Notes under the pieces: generated by a model | Databases searched by the model: none | Told to the model about the DNA's origin: nothing | What the model saw: only the letters and a program-made list of their open reading frames with translations | NCBI GenBank assembly: GCA_029379385.1 | Contig: CM055611.1 | Span: forward strand, 4,526,001 to 4,590,000 | DNA: 64,000 nt | Direction of reading: 5' to 3' | From: Quillaja saponaria | Lineage: Eukaryota; Streptophyta; Magnoliopsida; Fabales; Quillajaceae | Position numbers and translations under genes: made by a program | In this document: piece by piece, positions 23,101 to 36,057 of the stretch | How the letters are laid out: every line of letters begins with the position of its first letter | Position numbering within the stretch: the stretch's first letter is position 1

Positions 23101-26100
23101 TGTGGGAACTGTGGAAGTTTTGGAATGGTAGAACCTGTAGAATCACTAATAAACAAAGTAGGAGGCTTAAAATTGCCCTTGTAAAGAGTCTAAGTCCTCA
23201 ACATTGAAAATATGATTAAGTTTAATTTGATCAGCCAACTCAAGACTATGTCCATTCAATCCAAGCTTTTAAATAATGATGAAAGGGCCAATGGAGCTTG
23301 CATGCAATTTAGGGATAGATGTATGTGATAAACATTATGGACAAAGAAGAACCATGACACTATCACCAACATTGAAATTCTTAACTCTACGATGTACATC
23401 AACATGTAAGTTGTAATCAACATTCCTCATTTCAATTTTTCTATGGATCTCAGCAAATAGTTCATGAATATGATGAACTAAAGATTTAATAGGTGCATAG
23501 ATACGAGCATCAGGGACAATGAGAACAAGATCAACAGGGGTGCGAGGTTTACAGCCAAAGTCACATTCAAAAGGATTTTTGCCAGTGGACCTATTCACTG
23601 AGTTATTATAGAAATTTTTTACAATAGGAAGCACTAAGTCCCAATTGCCTAACTTCTCACCCACAACACACCTAAGCAAATCACCTAGACTACGATTAAC
23701 CACTTCAGTCTGGCCATCTGTCCGTTGGTGAAAGGAAGAAGAAAACTTCAAATTAGTACCAAACAATTTCCAAAGTGTCTTCCAAAGTGCCTGCTTGACA
23801 CAGTGGAAGTAGGCAAACCATGCAACTTAACAATTTCCCTCAAAAACAATTTAGCTACATGAGAGGCATCTGATTTTTTTACATGGGATGAAGTAGGCCA
23901 TTTGGAAAACCCATCAACCACAATGAATATAGATCATGATCACAAGCGGTTCAAGGTAACCTTAAGACAAAGTCCTCACTCAAGTCGTTCCATGGCATAT
24001 GTGGCACAGGGATAGGGGTATACAAACCAATATTCTTTTTTTTTCGCTTTCCTTAACTGTCAAGTATGACATTGTGAAAGAACCCGGCAACATCTTGTTT
24101 TAGGGACGGAAAGTAAAACCTTCTATGAAAAGCAATGGTCTTATCTCTACTCACATGACTTCCTAAACCACCAACATGCATTTTCCAAATTAAGAAATCC
24201 ACGAGAGAACTACGTGGAATGCATAACTTAGTGGCTCTAAATAGAAAATCATCATGCATGAAAAAAATTAGGAAATTCCTTACAATTACCATTAGAAACT
24301 ACAAGAAAAATCTCTTTAAAATCAGCGCAAGTGGCATATTCATACTTCATTCTATCAAACCCTACAGCTTTGCAATTCATAGCTTAAAGGATGGCGACTA
24401 GACGATTAAGGCCATCAACAACCTTATTTTCTTCCCAAATTTTATGTTTAAGGACAAAAGAATACTCGTTCAAGAATTCTACCCACCTAGCATGTTTAGG
24501 ATTTAGATGCTTTTAATATTGCAAATACCTTAAGGCTTGGTGGTCAGAATACTGTACAAAGTCCTCCAGAAACAAATGATATCACTAATAACGTAGAGAT
24601 TGAACCGTGGTATATAGTTCTCTCTCATACGTAGTGTACCTCATCCGAGTATCAAAAAGTTTTTCACTAAGGAAAGTTATAGGATGTCATTCCTGACTTA
24701 AAAATCCTCTTATGCCTATACCGGAAGCATCACACGCTAGCTCAAAGACCTTAGCAAATTATGGATGCCTAAGCACAGGTGCTTCGGTTAGCTTATTCTT
24801 AGTGGTGACAAAAGCGCCAGTAGCTCCATGGGTTCACCTGAGCTCCCCTTTTTAGAGACATTTAGTGATATGGGCCATAATGTTGCTAAAATCCTTAATA
24901 AATTGTCTATGGAAAGTAGCTAAATCGTGAAAACTACGAATCTCAATAACAGTCTTAGGTTCAGGCTACTTTCTAATAGCTTTGTTCTTATCTAAATCAA
25001 TAGCGACACCGTCAACAAAACTTACCAAACCTAGAAAAAGCACCCTAGCTTGAAGGAAGCTACATTTCTTAAGGTTGGCATAAAATTTCTCCTCTCGAAT
25101 GACTACAAACAATTGATGTAAATGCTCTGGATGTTCTGCCTTAGACTTGCTATGGGACAAGATATCATCAAAGTAGACCACAATAAACTTTCCTATAAAA
25201 GGGTTTGAGAATGTGAGTCATTGTTCTCATAAAAGTGTTAGGCGAATTAGAAAGTCCAAATGACATAACTAACCACTCAAACAATCCATCTTGTGTCTTA
25301 AAAGTAGTTTTCCTTTCATCTCTTAGTCGGATGCGAATTTGGTGATAGCCACTCTTATCTTGGAGTACTAACTAGAGCCGGCTAACATGTCTAATATATC
25401 CTCAAGTCTAGGTATGTGAATCCTTTACTTGAGAAGTATCTTATTGATGACTCTACTATCAATACACATCCTAGACGTTTCTCATTTTTGGAGTTAGGAA
25501 GGTAGGTACCACACAAGGGTTGAGATTATGTCTAATCTTACCTTTATCTAGAAGATCATTGACTTGCCTGTTTAGCTCATCATGATCCTTAGGATTCAAC
25601 ATACAATGAGAAAGGTTAGGTAAAGGAGCTCCTGGGTTAAATCTATGACATGCTCTCATAAGTGGTAACTCATCACAGAGTTCACCAGGAACTATGTCAT
25701 TGAATTCAGACAACAACTCGGTTACCTCTATGGGAATGCTGGGTTCACTATCCTCGGGTTTAGTAACCTTCGCTACCAAGGCTAAACAAATCTCACTCTC
25801 CTAACTTTCCTTTTTGAATTTCCTATCGGTGATGAGGCTAATTCTCTTTGGTGCCTGGGGAACTGGTTTAAGGAGAGATTTCTTGTCCAGAGGCTTGTCA
25901 GGACGGAGGATAATTTTTTGACACCGGAAGATGAACTCACAAGTATGGGTTCTACCTTTAATGGTCATATCTAAATCATAAATCCAATGTCGACTAAGAA
26001 GGATATGAGCTACATCCATGGGTAAGACATCACAATACACCTCGGCATGATATTCACCAAGATGGATGGGTACTTAGCATCGCTGAATGATTGACAATGT

Positions 26101-27538
26101 AGTCTTATCAACCCAAGTCACTCAAAAAAAAGAAGGGTGTGTTTCGACTAAATCGAGCATTAGGTAATCTTAGAAATGGCATTCATGGTTCTACCATCGT
26201 CGATAACTAAATAAAAAGATTTGTCATTACAATTGGTATAGGTTTGGAAAAGATTGGGTTTAAGTGGGCTGAGTTAGGTAGAGATTTGGTTGGTTCTCAG
26301 AATCTGGGTCTGGGTCCATGGATTGGGCTAGGCTGGGAGTTAGGTCAGGGCTATGGTGGAGTTGGGTTTGGGGTAGAGATCTGGGAATTGGATCATGGAA
26401 TGGGCTGAATTTGGGAGTGGTACGGGTCGGGTTGGGTCAGGGAGTAGGTCGAATATGGGAGTGAATCAGGTTGCCGAGAACCTAAAACCGGGTTAGGCCT
26501 GCAGAAGGGGTTGGAGTTGATAAAAACTTTGGCCGGCATGTGGGAAGGCGTCCAATGGTTTTAGGCAGCGATCTTCGGGGCTCCCCTAGTTCGGCAGGTT
26601 CCAATCCTTTTGATGGTGTCAGATCAGGAATTTGATATCTCAGCAGTGGTGCTTTCGGTGGTGGCGTGTGGATGCATTTTGTTAATCGGTTGGCTGTTTT
26701 CTTCGGCTAGTGTTGTAGATTGGCTGATTCCGATCCTTCTGATGGTGTCAGTAGTGTTTTCCGACAAGTTTGACAGTCGCAAGCGACGACAGTAGCAAGT
26801 GTTGGACGATGGAGGTGAAGACAGGTTTGTGGTTTTACGAATAAGGACGAGGCCTAGGTTCTAATACCAATTGATGCAGGACCAATTGATAATTTAATTG
26901 AAATGAACAATTGGGAGGTATAACGCTTTAATTCATCAAATGCTGTCTAACACAGTAGCACCAGGATCTTTGTATAAAACTTCCAGAAACCCTAATAGCA
27001 TAAATGTAAATTTAGAATTCTAATTAAGACTAAGAAACTACAACAATATTAAATAAAACAAATAACAAAATGACATAACAACCTAAGGCTTAAATCTACA
27101 TCTAAGGTAAAACTTGCTAAAAGGTTTGATTGGTGGTCCTCCATCATTTTGTTTTCTGGCACTACAAAAGAAAGAAATGGATTTCTTATTTACTATGTTC
27201 TGCCATGTCAGCCTGATAGAGGTGCTGCTGTTCCAAAATTTGGTGAATGGGATGAGAGCAACCCTGCATCAGCTGATGGCTTTACACACATTTTCAACAA
27301 GGTGAGGGAGGAGAGGCAGGGTGGAGCAGGACATGTACCTGGCATGCTGACGGAGACATCTAATACTGCACGGAAACAAGCTGCCAATGACAATGCTAAG
27401 GTATGTTACCAGTATCTGTTCCACTGTAAGCTTAGTTTCAGGTTTCAAGAGTTGTCCGCACAAGGCACAACTCATGCTTTTATTTTGTTCTCCTGCTCAC
27501 TTCACCAGGGTTGCTGCTTTTGGTGGAGCAGAAAATAA
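17140..27538 (+). CDS. RIN4: RIN4 (RPM1-interacting protein 4) family, four exons
   Basis: Coding exons: 17140-17145 (ATG GCG), 21757-22314, 27212-27400 and 27509-27538, all phase 0 with GT-AG junctions, giving 260 residues. The N-terminal NOI domain starts [19 protein letters not shown] and continues [14 protein letters not shown] Ser/Pro/His-rich disordered middle follows. The C-terminal NOI domain is [18 protein letters not shown] then [11 protein letters not shown]. The tail GCCFWWSRK keeps the Cys pair used for palmitoylation and plasma-membrane anchoring. Both VPKFGxW sites match the known AvrRpt2 protease cleavage motif, and the Thr of GFTHIFNK matches the phosphorylation site that RPM1 monitors in Arabidopsis. 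RIN4 negatively regulates immunity and is guarded by RPM1 and RPS2. Intron 1 is 4.6 kb. Intron 2 (22315-27211) holds a 4.5 kb antisense retrotransposon. All splice signals and the frame look intact. Confidence 0.95.
19156..19172 (-). other. Primer-binding-site-like motif in RIN4 intron 1
   Basis: The minus strand reads CAATTGGTGTTAGAGCC, close to the tRNA-iMet primer site of plant LTR elements. No LTR pair was found around it. It may be a relic of an older insertion, in line with the foreign-looking 18.4-19.4 kb part of this intron. Confidence 0.3.
22607..22888 (-). repeat. 3' LTR of the RIN4-intron element
   Basis: 282 bp with TG...CA ends. It differs from its partner by numerous substitutions and by an A-run expansion near 22784. 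Confidence 0.9.
23335..26040 (-). pseudogene. Ty3/gypsy pol pseudogene (protease, RT, integrase)
   Basis: Minus-strand order: protease end at 26040-25801 ([18 protein letters not shown]); start of reverse transcriptase at 25779-25471 ([32 protein letters not shown]); RT catalytic box at about 25175 as YFDDIL, followed by [15 protein letters not shown]; integrase zinc-finger region at 24292-24053 ([17 protein letters not shown]); integrase core near 23930 ([15 protein letters not shown]); integrase C-terminal half at 23766-23335 ([19 protein letters not shown]). Frames change between fragments and several stops occur, so the polyprotein is dead. Confidence 0.92.
26240..26560 (+). repeat. G-rich GGGTT/GGTCT-type low-complexity tract in the element's leader
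   Basis: Many irregular copies of TGGGTT, TTAGGTC and GGGAGT lie on the plus strand between the primer site and the pol remnant, where gag should be. The tract is much richer in G than its surroundings. Confidence 0.6.
26872..27146 (-). repeat. 5' LTR of the RIN4-intron element
   Basis: 275 bp with TG...CA ends, adjacent to the primer-binding site. It lies only 65 bp upstream of RIN4 exon 3. Confidence 0.9.
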
Positions 27539-28892
27539 TGTCTAAGGAAATTGTGGATGACAAACCATACAATGGAAGAAATATTATTGTTGACTATCAA
27601 TATCATGAGGTGTGTGGATTGTGGAACCTGTAAATATCATTTAAGGCCATTGCCATGCAGAGTAACTTCTTGTACTTCCATTTATTTGCTCTATATCTTG
27701 TGCTCTTTCTTCTTTTCTTTTCTTTTTTTGTTGTGGTTTAAGACATCATTCGGATGGAGAATTTGTATCTTCTATCTCATTGATAACTGCTCAACACGTT
27801 ATGTACCCCTTAATATTCAATTTACTTTATGTCTGGCTAGGATAAAAGAAGAGAGGGAAAAAAGTACAGACAGATTTTATGATTATATAACAATATATTA
27901 GCTATTATTCATTTTGAGGCAGACCAATTTGTTACTGTTTATCTTATTTCTTCGTTTAATCAATGTTGTGTATTATTATTGTTTTTTATAACGTAAGTTT
28001 AGACAATGATGCTGTCCAACTTAATCTGCTTAGATACTGTATGAGTTAGCATTAGCATAGAGCAGGCATTCTTTCCTGGGTACCAGTAGTCCAGTACCAG
28101 CTTGTGTATAAGGCATTCTTTATTATATTTATTAAATAAATACAATAAAGTTTTAAAAGAAATCATTTTAGCTATTGAGATTTAAAAAATTGTTGTGGAT
28201 GACTAAGGGTAGAATTCCTAAATATTCTAGAGGAGCCGAATCGTGAACCCTTCAGCTGGAAGATTTAGGTTAGTGGATCTTTCACGCTTCATCACAAGTA
28301 CAGCAGTGCTTGAAAGGCGAAATCCAAACGTACATATTTGACTAGAAAAAGATCTTACCATATTTTGAGGGATTGGCAATAATGGCATCAGCTTTGAAAG
28401 GGATACCAAAATCAATATCTGGCTCTTTGCAAGCTGGAAGCAAAGAGTATATAATTTCTTTCATTTGATTTCGTTGGACGGGTATCTCAGAAGGCCCTCA
28501 GGCAAGAAGCCCTTATTTTTAACCATATCGGCTCAATAAAGAATTCGGAAGAACAGAATAAAACAACAATTAAAGAAACTTGATGTTCATGACTTAGCCT
28601 AGCCTAGTTACATTCATACAATCGAAAGGGACAATTTTTATAAATAAAATCAAAAGTTTTTTTCAACAATGTAAAACTACAAGTCATTATATCGATTTCC
28701 TGAAAAATTAAAAATAAATACTTAGATTCTCAATAAAAGGAAAAGTTCAATAACATAAAGATAAAACTAGAGTCCTAATAAAAACAAAACAAATAATTCC
28801 TATCTATACTAAAATACTACTAATTTTATCTATAGTTATAATATTAGATAATTTAAATATAATTAAATTCTAATTTTTTTTCGTTCTTTATC
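27539..28892. other. RIN4 3' flank; no further gene seen
   Basis: Contains the RIN4 3' untranslated region (T-rich from about 27710) and then AT-rich spacer. No recognisable frame. Confidence 0.45.
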
Positions 28893-29162
28893 ATTCTCTC
28901 TTGGTTGGAAAAAACTCGACCTCAAGTTTTGAAATGAGAGAGAAAGAGGATCTTTGGGCAAACTTTGGCACCAAAGTCTTCATTAGTATTGACAAAAAAT
29001 GGGCGAGAAATTTTGTCTAGAATGTCAAACCCTTGAAACTTCAAAGGTATGACAAACTCAATATGCTCAACATTTAAAGAAGGTGTAGTGTTCTTCAACT
29101 GGAAGCTTTTCAACAACCTGAACTTGTATTGATTCTGGTGCTTTTGTTTTGATTGTATCCAA

Positions 29163-30900
29163 TATTATAAATCAGTGTAAAATTTAGCAATCATATGCGC
29201 AGCAGAATTTAAAAATTTTGATTCCTTTAACCCGAAATCACCTTATGATTATATGAAAGATCCTAATTTTAGTTTAACAATTAAACAAGTAGAGAACTGT
29301 GTACCTCCGAGGCTTTTAATTCTTTCATCGTATTCTTGATTGGCGTTCACTCCTTCGTTGATTCATTAAGAGCATAGCAACGACACATGTGTCCCGTCTC
29401 TAAGTGTATCCACACGAACGAATCCAACTAAGGATCTTCATGCTTGAAGATGAAAGGGGTTACCAAGGGATTCCTTGTGTGCTAGCACAAGTTACCGAAT
29501 CTCACTTGTAATTTAGAAACTCTCATGAGCCTAAAATCCATCTGATGGATTTTTGGGCTCTCTGTACAGTATGTACAATTATTTTTCTTCTTCTGCTTTT
29601 ATTTAGTTTGTTAAGTCTTATATTTTATAAAGACCAGCCACCTCCTTATGTATTAGACAATCCTAACACATTAGAGATTATGCTAACATTAGAATTTAAT
29701 CATAATTAAATCTAATGTCTAACAAACTATGATAATTACATGATTGCCCCAAAACTCTCCTTAGTTAAATATCGTCATTTTGTGTGTGACCCCTTAGGTT
29801 CAAACTATTGATGATAGTAGGCATGTAACTTTTACATATTTATTATTGGACTATGTCCAATTAAATTAGAACTCATTCGAATTATTTAAATTAAAACTCT
29901 TTTTAATTCACATTTAATTAAGATTAATTAATTAATCATCTATAGATAATTAATTAATTATCAAGGTTTCCTACAAGTCAAGATTGGTGTCTAGCAGCAC
30001 ATGATGACTACCCATAATAGTATGAATATGACTGTGAACCTTTTGAACTTTTCTGTTAACAGTTACCATACAATTTAATCTTTCTATCATGCAATGTCCC
30101 GATTAAATCTATTTGGGTATGGAAATAATGTCAAACCCTAAATTTAATCATATGTGTCTAATCTTAAGATTATAACTTCATTGGGAAAATTAGAAACTCA
30201 TGTTCTAATATCCACCCTGCTATGGTCATAGACTTTAAGTTAAATCTTTTATAGACCACATATGACATTCTCTCTTTTCTACTAAGAGTGATAGATCATT
30301 TATTGCACATTCACATACCTCCATATGCAAGTGATTATACCCAATTACTACTTCTTAAGTGACTTATTAATAGAATCAGAAATAGTATCAAATTATAATG
30401 ACGTACATACAAGATAACTATGATGTCTCAAGTCAAAGGACTATTTGCACAATTGTAATATAAGAACCACCTATTGACATGTAGAGAAACTCCATATAGG
30501 TGTTCTCAGTTGAGTCAGTTCAGTGAACTCATTCTTTAATGAGCACCTACATATCTATCTTAGTGTCTCATACACAAGTGACTATAAGATCAGCCACCCT
30601 CAACTCTTTGAGCCAACTAGATATGTACTAATCTATCCGGATTCACTAATGCCCTACTTAGTGATCCTATGATTAGGAACATTTAAGAATTAAGCTTAAA
30701 GGAAATACATCTCATTAGCATGATCTCATCATGATTCTTATTTCCATTACCTTAATTCTTTGGGCTCATGATGGTTAATTAATAACTCTTATACATGATA
30801 ATGTTTGCCACTTATATTTATTAATAATATGAATAAGATTGTACATAAAATAATATGCCACAACATCATATGTCATTGGCTTTAGGGCATACTACTAACA
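29163..30900 (-). mobile_element. Solo LTR, 1.74 kb, flanked by TCCAA
   Basis: On the minus strand it begins TGTTAGTAGTATGCCCTAAA, a start I associate with a large LTR family widespread in plants. It shows the CTGCTGCGCATATGATTG segment typical just before the end of that family. The direct repeat TCCAA lies at 29158-29162 and 30901-30905 and fits a target-site duplication. No primer site or coding region follows, so this is a recombined solo LTR. The left edge is the less certain one, because it lacks a CA end. Confidence 0.7.
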
Positions 30901-32831
30901 TCCAAATGCACAATTGGTTCTTGATTATCACAATTATCAACCAAAGGTTCAATATCATGCGTTGAATCATTGCATCTTAAGTATCGCTCTAGACATTTTC
31001 TCATTTCACGGAATGATAGTTTCACTTCATGCAACGCGTGTTCGAACTTTCTTATACATTGTTGAACTTTATCTAATTTATTATACAATGCATCATCTTA
31101 AGCAATCAATTGGACATCTCTTAGATACCTCTTTAAGAAGCCAAGAGTTGTAAATTCGTGGAGCCATAAAATGTATAAGAAAGTATAATAAATCAAAACA
31201 TGAATATCGAAGTAGAATTTGAAATATTGGATCTTGGAATTGAACTCAAGGCATCAAATACTTTTCCAAATCCCAACATTTTCTAAAGTTTCAACAAAGT
31301 GTGCAATGTATCATTTGGGATTGCCTTTTCCATCAAAATGGTTGAATTTCAGAGTTGGTATGTATTGTGCATTTCTATGTTGTTGATTCGTTTCGTGTAT
31401 GACTTCGAGTACAGAAGTGAATTATATGAAGATCTTCCGCATTGTGCTCAGATGGTGTTGGTGATCATGTCTTGCAATTGCCTATTGAGAATGTTACAAT
31501 GGAGGCAAAAAATTGTTGAGAAGCTTCATGTTCTTATTATTATTATTTTTTCCTTTGTCCATAACAATTTTATTTGAAGTCAAATCGGGAAGGCAAGTTG
31601 GTTGTTGAATTGACTCGACACTATTTTTCATCATCAAGGTTCACGAGATTAGCAATTTCGAAGTCTTTGTCTTCAATGGTTTTGGTGAGAAGTGAGATTT
31701 TCTCCTCTAATTCTAGCAACTTGTTTCTACCATTGAAACTTCAATCACCATGACAGGCATGGCATCAACAAGGGCAAATGAATCCATGTGGAAGACATTA
31801 ACTAGCTCTTCAAACTTGAGGAGAGCGATTTAGAGATGGTCAAAATATTAGAATCTTACTTAAAGTATAAAGTGTTGTCCCTAGATAATTTGAAATTCTC
31901 TGAGAAAATATATCTAATCGTTAATGGTGTGATTTGCTCTTCTAGTGTTGTGAATATCGGAGATTGAAAGGTCGGGCCATGACTTAATCAACCGAACAAA
32001 GAAGTTGTTGATTGATGGACTTTGGCCACTTTTGTGTGATCGATCCATTGTATGAGATCTTGTTGGTGGAATCAACATCAAAGACAAAAGAGCTGACAAA
32101 TTTGGCAGTGGCACAAACACCGTTGTTGGCTTGATCCTTCATGATGGCCATAAGATCCTATGATGTTAATATAGAGATTTTCTTGGAAGGAGAAAGAGAT
32201 GAGAGGCAAAGTCATCCCACTAGTTGTGTTTGTGGACAATAAATTCGTGCTTGAAAATAACAGACAAGAAAAGCGTATACAAAAATAATAATTCTATTAA
32301 ATTTGTAAAATGAAGGTACAACCTTTGAATTAATATTCTTTATAAGAAAATAATGAAATCCTCTAATTTGATCTCCTTGAATGTTTGTTTTTATCTGAGT
32401 GCTATGTAGCTTGATCCCAGATACAGTGATAAAAGTCTTTCAAAATAACGTTGTAGATGGTCGTTGGAAAATGTCTTGTGGTCTCTGCGGGCCCTAGGCT
32501 TGATTGCAGAGATTTGTGACTTGTTTAAATCTCTATTGTTTAAGAAAGAAATGCAAGGGAATTTCAAGAGGTTTTGTGCTATGAGTTTTATGTCTACTTT
32601 ACAAAACTAATGTGATGCCTTTTATAAGAGAGGTGGTATAGACAAAGTTTGATTGAAAATGATTAACATTGACTTGTGATAGATTGGAACATGATTGAAA
32701 TTAATTTGAGGGTGATTGGATTCAATTTGGTCCAATCAATATTTAATTATCCACTTAATCACAATTTATCTTCAATTAAAAATTAATTACTAAGAAAATC
32801 ACAATTTATCTTCAAATAAGATCCAATTACT

Positions 32832-33017
32832 CAAGTATTTTTTCTCTAATCAATACTCAATTACACAAGTGATTGACTAATCAACATTTGAATTAGCCAA
32901 ATACATGAAAAATATTTTCACAGAGAATTTTTACTCAAGTATTTTTTCTCTAATCAATTACTCAAGTATTCTTTCTTTCTAGTTTTTAAGTCACCAAATA
33001 CATGAAAAATATTTTCA
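32832..33017. repeat. Tandem direct repeat of about 100 bp
   Basis: ACTCAAGTATTTTTTCTCTA occurs at 32832 and about 32933. CCAAATACATGAAAAATATT occurs at about 32898 and 32994. Confidence 0.7.
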
Positions 33018-33250
33018 GTTTTTGTGGAGTGGGGGAAGCTAGGGTTTGCATTGGAATCTTGCTCTCATAGCATGTAACATAAATTGAGAAAGAAAGAAAC
33101 TATTGTAGTTTGAATGAATGAAATATACACCCACAAACATTATTTATATTAGAAAATAACAAAAAAATATCACAGATAGGTAATATACTTCACGACACTA
33201 TATTACATATGCTAAAAATATAATAGCCGATAATACTAAGATTTTGCAAT

Positions 33251-34189
33251 TAGTTTTGTTTTAATACCATCTTTTAATTACAGTTGAAATTCATTCACTG
33301 TTCAAATACTTACACCAATACGACCAGTAAAATTTGAACTGGATTATCAACTTTAATACTTCAAATTCATTAGTTAATTGCTTTAAGACCACAACAACTT
33401 TAAAACTTCAGAGTAAAAGACAAAACAACATGATATGAGAACACTTGTTTTCACACGATATGCGTTGAATTCCAAATCATTTGAATCTCTTTTCTCAATT
33501 TGTATCTATCCAATCAGTTATTTTTTGTGACACCTAAAAAATCATATCATTTCAAAGCATTTAATCCTGGTCTCTATAACTCTTCTAACCCTTCCAAATC
33601 ACCTTTTTTTTAACTATAGTTTCATACGTTGGATAATACATGAAAATTATATTTTAGAATCGAGTATACAACATTCTAGAATCAGGAATCAAGGAGAGGT
33701 GCAAGTGCAATATGTATAAAAAAAATGAAAAGGTGTGTGGCTGTATAGAAGTATATATAGTACTGTTGCTTATCTAAACACCCCAAGCCCCCTCTAACCA
33801 TCCGCATTCCGCAGTACAAAATAGTACATAAGAAAAAACCAAGAAATCTATTCATATAGAAACTGCACCTGCCATTCCCAACATAAAGCCTTACAATGAA
33901 TCTTTCCATTGCTATTTATTTTCATTCCATTTAACCTTCTTAAGAATAAACCAAGAAATCTATTCTAAACATTTTGACTCACCTAAATGTATTGGCATTG
34001 CAATTTGCAGTCCAAAACATTTATTCTCAAACACACAGATTGACAAGAAAACTAAGCAATCTTAGATGCCAAGAATATTGATTTAAAGTTTCACTCTTCA
34101 CAACAGAGATTCTGATTTACAGTACAAATAAAAGAGCCCAAACAACAATGATGAAACGACATGCACGCAGGGCGAGAGATATGAAACAG

Positions 34190-34222
<33 letters not shown>

Positions 34223-36057
34223 AAAAAAGAAAAAAAGAGAGCAAGGAGAGCAACATAAACAGAAACATTTCATCCCTTTGGTTGGATTGGATACATGGCA
34301 GATTAATATTCCTACTTTTTCCATTTTATATAAATGTAGATTAGATGTTTGGTTATTATGTGCCATGGAAGTGATTTAAAAGTAAACACTAGAACAAGGA
34401 CAATGTCCAGACTACAATTCAGAATATAACAAAAGAAACATAAATTTTAGAAGAAACAATACCTATTACTATTACAGTACTAATTATTAGTAAAGCTGCA
34501 AAAGGAAAACCAATATAATCAATATATAAAAATTATTCCTGCAGCCAAAAAATGGAGTTCCCCTCTGTATTCACAACTTTTAGTGTCATTCCAGAGTTAA
34601 CTGAAATTGCCTATCTTTCACTTAATCTCTTCTTAAAATTAAGAAAACATTACCAACTAAGTCGATTATGAATTATCTGGCCAAGATTCAATATCACTTC
34701 TTTGCATTTTATAATCCATATTTTTTTCTGAATAACCATAGCCTTGGTCTTTGTTCATATTCTTATGAATTAGTAATGAAATTGCTACTACAGTTGATCT
34801 TTGCTCATATGTAACACATGCCTATTGCTACGCCAATGTCTAATCCAAAGTAACATGATAAAAATACAAGTTATAAGGGGGGAAGGGCAAGGACAGGGAT
34901 CATTCATCTTTTCATGATTCACAAAAATAATCTCAACAGAAAAGCTAATTGTGAGGTAATGATTTGAAGACATGTTAAAATTTAAAAATTAAATATACAT
35001 GTAACTGGTGACGTGGAATTGAACTTACTAGAGAAGTCATCAACAGAGGCATCAAGACAAAGTAAACCAGGAACGACACCAAAAAACAATTGATGAACTG
35101 TAAAGGAACCATACAGGAACTTGTATATGTTTTCTCTATATACAATAGGTAAAACTTGTTCACATCCTTTTATGTAGTTCATGTAAGACGTGTTTCAGAA
35201 AAGAAAAACTGCTTGTAGGTTGACAAATCAAGGTCTTGCAAACAATCATGTTCACACAAGATCACTACCTATTGTTAATCCGAAGAAGTTACCACTGTTC
35301 ATCAATTCAGAGTAATAGTGAACTCTGAAACTTTATTAGTCATTCTAATCACATATAATCAAACAATGGAGTGACAATAATCAATAACAACTCTTATGCT
35401 TCCCATTTTTTTTCTTTTCTTCTAGACAACCGATAATAACTCACGCTATTGAATTATAAACCTTAATAATCAGTAACTCAGAACATAATTAAACAAATCT
35501 ATAAGAAGCAACATAGAAGAAAAACCATCATATATTAAAGAACAAATCCAAAATGTGCAAGATTAGGGTTAAATAAGGAATAAGTAAAGAAATGTCTAGG
35601 TAGTTAGTAACTCAACAATGTTTTGACCTTTCTAAAATAAATACTTCAAATCGGATTAAAAACACCAAGTTTGTTGACACATAAACACAATGCACACCTG
35701 CACACACAAACTAGGTAAAAGTGTTGGTGATTCATAATTTGGCGCAAAATCTCAAGCCATTATAAAATCCACACAGTATTAGAACCTTTTGAGGTGGAAA
35801 AGGTTACTAAACAAGAAGTAAAAGTTTACTAGAACAAATTTGCTTCCCAACTTCTGTAGTATAATCAATCTCACAAATTAATTGTCAACATAAAGTTCAT
35901 ATTATTTCTATGAAAAGATGATACACAATGAATTGTTTGTAAGATTACAGAATAAAATGACTGAATAAACAATAAACACATTTATTTGAAAAGTACCAGG
36001 CGTAAAAGATAGAAATAGGAAGAAAAAAAGAATTATAATATATAGAAACAAACGAGT
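33251..36057. other. Gene-free spacer with A-rich tract
   Basis: No recognisable coding sequence on either strand. An A-rich run with a few G interruptions spans about 34190-34240. The right edge should hold the 3' untranslated region of the F-box gene. Confidence 0.5.

Larger units (their letters stand above)
22607..27146 (-). mobile_element. Full-length but decayed Ty3/gypsy element inside RIN4 intron 2
   Basis: LTRs at 22607-22888 and 26872-27146 share TGATGCAGGACCAATTGATA at one end and GGTCCTCCATCA at the other. On the minus strand the primer site TTGGTATTAGAAC (26870-26858) lies one base inside the right LTR, and a purine tract GGAGGAGAA (22897-22889) abuts the left LTR. Flanks are CTTTG (22602-22606) and TTTTG (27147-27151), a 5-bp target duplication with one change. 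Pol fragments read on the minus strand, antisense to RIN4. The 830 bp between the right LTR and the protease contains no recognisable gag, so the copy could not move by itself. Confidence 0.93.
28893..33250 (-). mobile_element. Decayed LTR-retroelement DNA, hosting a solo LTR
   Basis: A purine tract AAGAGAGAA followed by TGATAAAG (minus strand, about 28902-28886) looks like a polypurine-tract/LTR junction. The adjoining text GGAAAAAACTCGACCT(C/T)AAG is shared with the element at 37962-43302 (near 40858). Minus-strand fragments at 31088-30882 and 29116-28922 read toward each other across the solo LTR and resemble a coiled-coil gag-like protein (FEHALHEVKLSFREMRK). A weak primer-site-like TGCTATGAGAGCAAG lies near 33058-33072. 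No paired LTRs were found, so limits and class are uncertain and more than one element may be present. Confidence 0.4.

Noticed and set aside
26610..26795. Hydrophobic 61-codon frame on the plus strand
   Set aside because: Lies on the opposite strand in the leader of the Ty3 element; a chance frame in G/T-rich DNA.
32252..33017. Solo LTR candidate with TGAAAAT...ATTTTCA ends
   Set aside because: Flanking five bases do not match, and the ends are too AT-rich to be informative.
34091..34366. Open frame with a long phenylalanine run (minus strand)
   Set aside because: The run comes from the A-rich tract at about 34190-34240; no domain or splice context.
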